From positions 1 to 64,000 of the forward strand of contig NZ_JBHUQE010000012.1 of the NCBI RefSeq assembly GCF_042687825.1: a stretch of 64,000 nt of DNA. The letters run 5' to 3'. The DNA is from Sedimentitalea sp042687825 (GTDB lineage Bacteria; Pseudomonadota; Alphaproteobacteria; Rhodobacterales; Rhodobacteraceae). Made by a program: the position numbers and the translations under genes. Under the pieces are notes generated by a model that had not been told where the DNA came from, ran no database searches, and saw nothing but the letters and a program-made list of their open reading frames with translations. Below are positions 62,300 to 64,000 of this stretch, one piece after another (the stretch's first letter is position 1; each line of letters opens with the position of its first letter).

Positions 62300-63379
62300 T
62301 CAGCGGCCGCGCCACAGCATGTCGGATCGCGCAGGTTGTGAGGCCCGTGCCAGCAGGTTCGCCACCAGATGGTGTTGCGGTGATTTCCCGCAGACCGGGT
62401 CGGTGGCACCGGCATCGCCTGCAAGAGCCAGCGCCTGACAGCGGCAGCCACCGAAATCGATCTCTTTGCGATCACATCCCTGACAGGGTTGCGGCAGCCA
62501 GTCGGTACCGCGATAGGCGTTGAAGGCCGCGCCGTCATACCAGATCTCGGCCAGCGGCCGGTCGCCCACCCGGTCGAATTCCAGGTGCGGAATGGTTTGG
62601 GCGGCGTGACAGGGCAGCACCGTGCCGTCGGGCGTCACGTTCAGCCCGGCCGTGCCCCAGCCGCCCATGCAGGCCTTTGGGTAATCGGCGTAATAGTCAG
62701 GCGGCACGAAATCAAAGGCCAGCACGCCGCGCAACCGCGCCTCGGCCTCGGCCACGATGCGCTTGGCGGTTTCAGTCTGTTCACGGCTCGGCAACAGCTG
62801 GTCGCGGTTTTTTGCGGCCCAGCCGTGGAACTGCACGCAGGCGACCTCTAGACGGCGCGCGCCCAGTTCCACGGCCAACTCTATCGTGCGGGGCAGATCG
62901 TCCAGATTGTGCCGGTGCATTACCGCGTTCAGGGTCAGCGGAATGCCCCGGTCGCGGATCTCGGCGGCCACCCGCATCTTGCGGTCATAGCCGCCGGCAT
63001 AACCGGCGATCCAGTCCGCAAGATCGGCGTGCGTGCCCTGCAGCGACAGCTGGATGTGATCCATCCCGGCGGCTTCCAGCGCGTCCAGCCGTTTCGGGGT
63101 CAGCCCGATGCCGCTGGTGATCAGGTTGGTATACAGGCCGGCCGCATGCGCCGCCTGCATCAGCGCCACCAGATCCGGCCGCGAGGCCGGCTCGCCGCCA
63201 GAGAGATGCAATTGCAGAACCCCCAGCGCGGCCGCTTCGCCGAACACGCGGCTCCAGGTCTCGGTGTCCAGTTCGTTTTCGCGGCCCAACAGGTCCGTCG
63301 GATTCGAGCAATAGGGACAGGCCAGAGGACACCGGTGTGTCAGTTCGGCCAGCATGGCGATGGGCGGCGGCGCGCTCAT
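62300..63379 (-). CDS. pqqE: PQQ biosynthesis radical SAM protein PqqE
   Basis: The 359-residue radical SAM enzyme has the cluster motif Cys17-x3-Cys21-x2-Cys24 (RCPLACPYCSNP) and a C-terminal SPASM region (CMGGWGTAGLN; VLPCHAAQTIPHLEFD; PCQGCDRKEIDFGGCRCQA). It joins the Glu and Tyr side chains of PqqA in the first step of pyrroloquinoline quinone synthesis. Its start overlaps the pqqD stop by four bases. It is the last gene of the leftward pqq set in view. Confidence 0.96.
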   Translation of the reverse strand: MSAPPPIAMLAELTHRCPLACPYCSNPTDLLGRENELDTETWSRVFGEAAALGVLQLHLSGGEPASRPDLVALMQAAHAAGLYTNLITSGIGLTPKRLDALEAAGMDHIQLSLQGTHADLADWIAGYAGGYDRKMRVAAEIRDRGIPLTLNAVMHRHNLDDLPRTIELAVELGARRLEVACVQFHGWAAKNRDQLLPSREQTETAKRIVAEAEARLRGVLAFDFVPPDYYADYPKACMGGWGTAGLNVTPDGTVLPCHAAQTIPHLEFDRVGDRPLAEIWYDGAAFNAYRGTDWLPQPCQGCDRKEIDFGGCRCQALALAGDAGATDPVCGKSPQHHLVANLLARASQPARSDMLWRGR

Positions 63380-63663
63380 GTCTGCACCGCCAGAAACATC
63401 CGGGCCCGCAGACCCGTCAGGAACCGGCGCACATCCTCCGATATCCGTTCACGCGGTGCCGTATAGGTCGCGGCCAGGTCGGATATGATGTCCTCCAGCG
63501 GTGTCTCGCCGTTGACCCGGGCCAGGATCGCTTCGCCGATCGGGTCCAGAGCAATCGCCTTTTCCGGCCCCAGCAGTACCTTGCCGCCGCGGACCCGGTC
63601 CGCCACCACGCGCACGCCGCGCGGCAGATAGGGACGGTCAGTGGCGGCGATGCGCAGGGTCAT
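63376..63663 (-). CDS. pqqD: PQQ biosynthesis peptide chaperone PqqD
   Basis: The 95-residue RiPP-recognition protein presents the PqqA peptide to PqqE. Family marks are LPRGVRVVADRVRGGKVLLGPEK and LDPIGEAILARVNGETPLEDI. ATG 63663 is the family start although the frame opens at 63750. Four-base overlaps with both pqqC upstream and pqqE downstream show strict coupling. Confidence 0.95.
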   Translation of the reverse strand: MTLRIAATDRPYLPRGVRVVADRVRGGKVLLGPEKAIALDPIGEAILARVNGETPLEDIISDLAATYTAPRERISEDVRRFLTGLRARMFLAVQT

Positions 63664-64000
63664 GCCAGCCCCTCGCCCGGCTGCCAGGCGCCGGGCGGTA
63701 TGCGGCCCGGTTCGACATAGGCCCCCCACAGCGCGTCCAGCTGCGCCCACAACACATCGGTTTTAAAGATCAGCGCCGCGCAGGCCGCATCCTGCTTTTC
63801 CGGGGTATCGGCGTGCTGCAGCACCCAGGACAGACCGAATTCCACATCCCGCGGCGCCTCGGTCAGGCGTTTGCGGAAATAGGACAGGCTGTCGGCGTCG
63901 GCGAAGTCATAATGCTGCAGCAGGCCCTCGATGCGGCGTTCGTGGATCGCCGGCGCGAACAGTTCCGTCAGCGACGAGGCCACGGCCTGCAGCAGCGGCA
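63660..64000 (-). CDS. pqqC: Pyrroloquinoline-quinone synthase PqqC (partial, cut by window edge)
   Basis: The C-terminal 113 or so residues of PqqC (of about 245) are in view. They include SLTELFAPAIHERRIEGLLQ, YFRKRLTEAPRDVEFGLSWV and the ending YVEPGRIPPGAWQPGEGLA. The cofactor-free oxidase carries out the last eight-electron oxidation and ring closure of PQQ. The true start, and presumably pqqA and pqqB, lie outside the right edge. Confidence 0.95.
   Translation of the reverse strand, partial: PLLQAVASSLTELFAPAIHERRIEGLLQHYDFADADSLSYFRKRLTEAPRDVEFGLSWVLQHADTPEKQDAACAALIFKTDVLWAQLDALWGAYVEPGRIPPGAWQPGEGLA

Overview
The window is chromosomal DNA from a GC-rich alphaproteobacterium, most likely of the Rhodobacterales (Roseobacter/Paracoccus-like). 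The signs are ChpT of the CtrA phosphorelay, the OlsB/OlsA ornithine-lipid pair, a ribosomal protein L21 with a long C-terminal extension, a DUF3553 protein, an IalB-family protein, a class II DAHP synthase and a TakP-like TRAP transporter. Species cannot be named from the sequence alone.

Layout. 1-2.7 kb: right edge of an integrated element (Sel1-repeat protein and tyrosine recombinase) abutting the 3' end of tRNA-Ser(CGA). 2.8-14.5 kb: core genes (two DUF2059 proteins, rplU-rpmA, a GNAT acetyltransferase, obg-proB-proA, chpT, DUF3553, olsB-olsA, rpsB-tsf). 15-16.2 kb: a LuxR-type solo regulator and aroQ. 16.3-25.5 kb: an acyl-CoA block (MaoC hydratase, MDR reductase, SDR, APH-like kinase, CubicO hydrolase, acetoacetyl-CoA synthetase-like ligase, TesB thioesterase, ACAD10/11-type dehydrogenase). 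Its kinase, dehydrogenase, SDR and ligase resemble the levulinate/4-hydroxyacid (lva) pathway. 25.8-29.1 kb: a divergent MocR regulator/MFS exporter pair ending in a decayed IS110 transposase, probably acquired. 29.5-33.3 kb: a DUF442 protein, glutaryl-CoA dehydrogenase with divergent LysR regulator, and a Hint-domain protein with a probable 3' frameshift.

33.5-44.1 kb: one long leftward gene series, yicC-gmk-gamma-carbonic anhydrase-PLP lyase-phoR, then a Pho box, then pstS-pstC-pstA-pstB-phoU-phoB. This is the complete phosphate-starvation sensing and uptake module. 44.4-51.8 kb: a PAS-domain protein, class II DAHP synthase, a GlxA-type regulator, an amino-acid-type binding protein, a HerA-like ATPase, two predicted small RNAs in a gene-free interval and an IalB-family protein. 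51.9-57.0 kb: envelope genes (ketosynthase, acyl carrier protein, lpxD, an L,D-transpeptidase and a divergent DUF882 Tat-exported peptidase-like protein). 57.2-62.0 kb: a TRAP transporter with an unusually large membrane subunit. 62.3-64 kb: pqqE, pqqD and the 3' part of pqqC, which runs off the right edge.

The points most worth a second look are the lva-like enzyme set, the pair of intergenic sRNA candidates with an anti-Shine-Dalgarno motif and mutual complementarity, the approximately 330-residue soluble tail on the TRAP large permease, the four-copy heptamer repeat over a ribosome binding site, and the Hint-gene frameshift.
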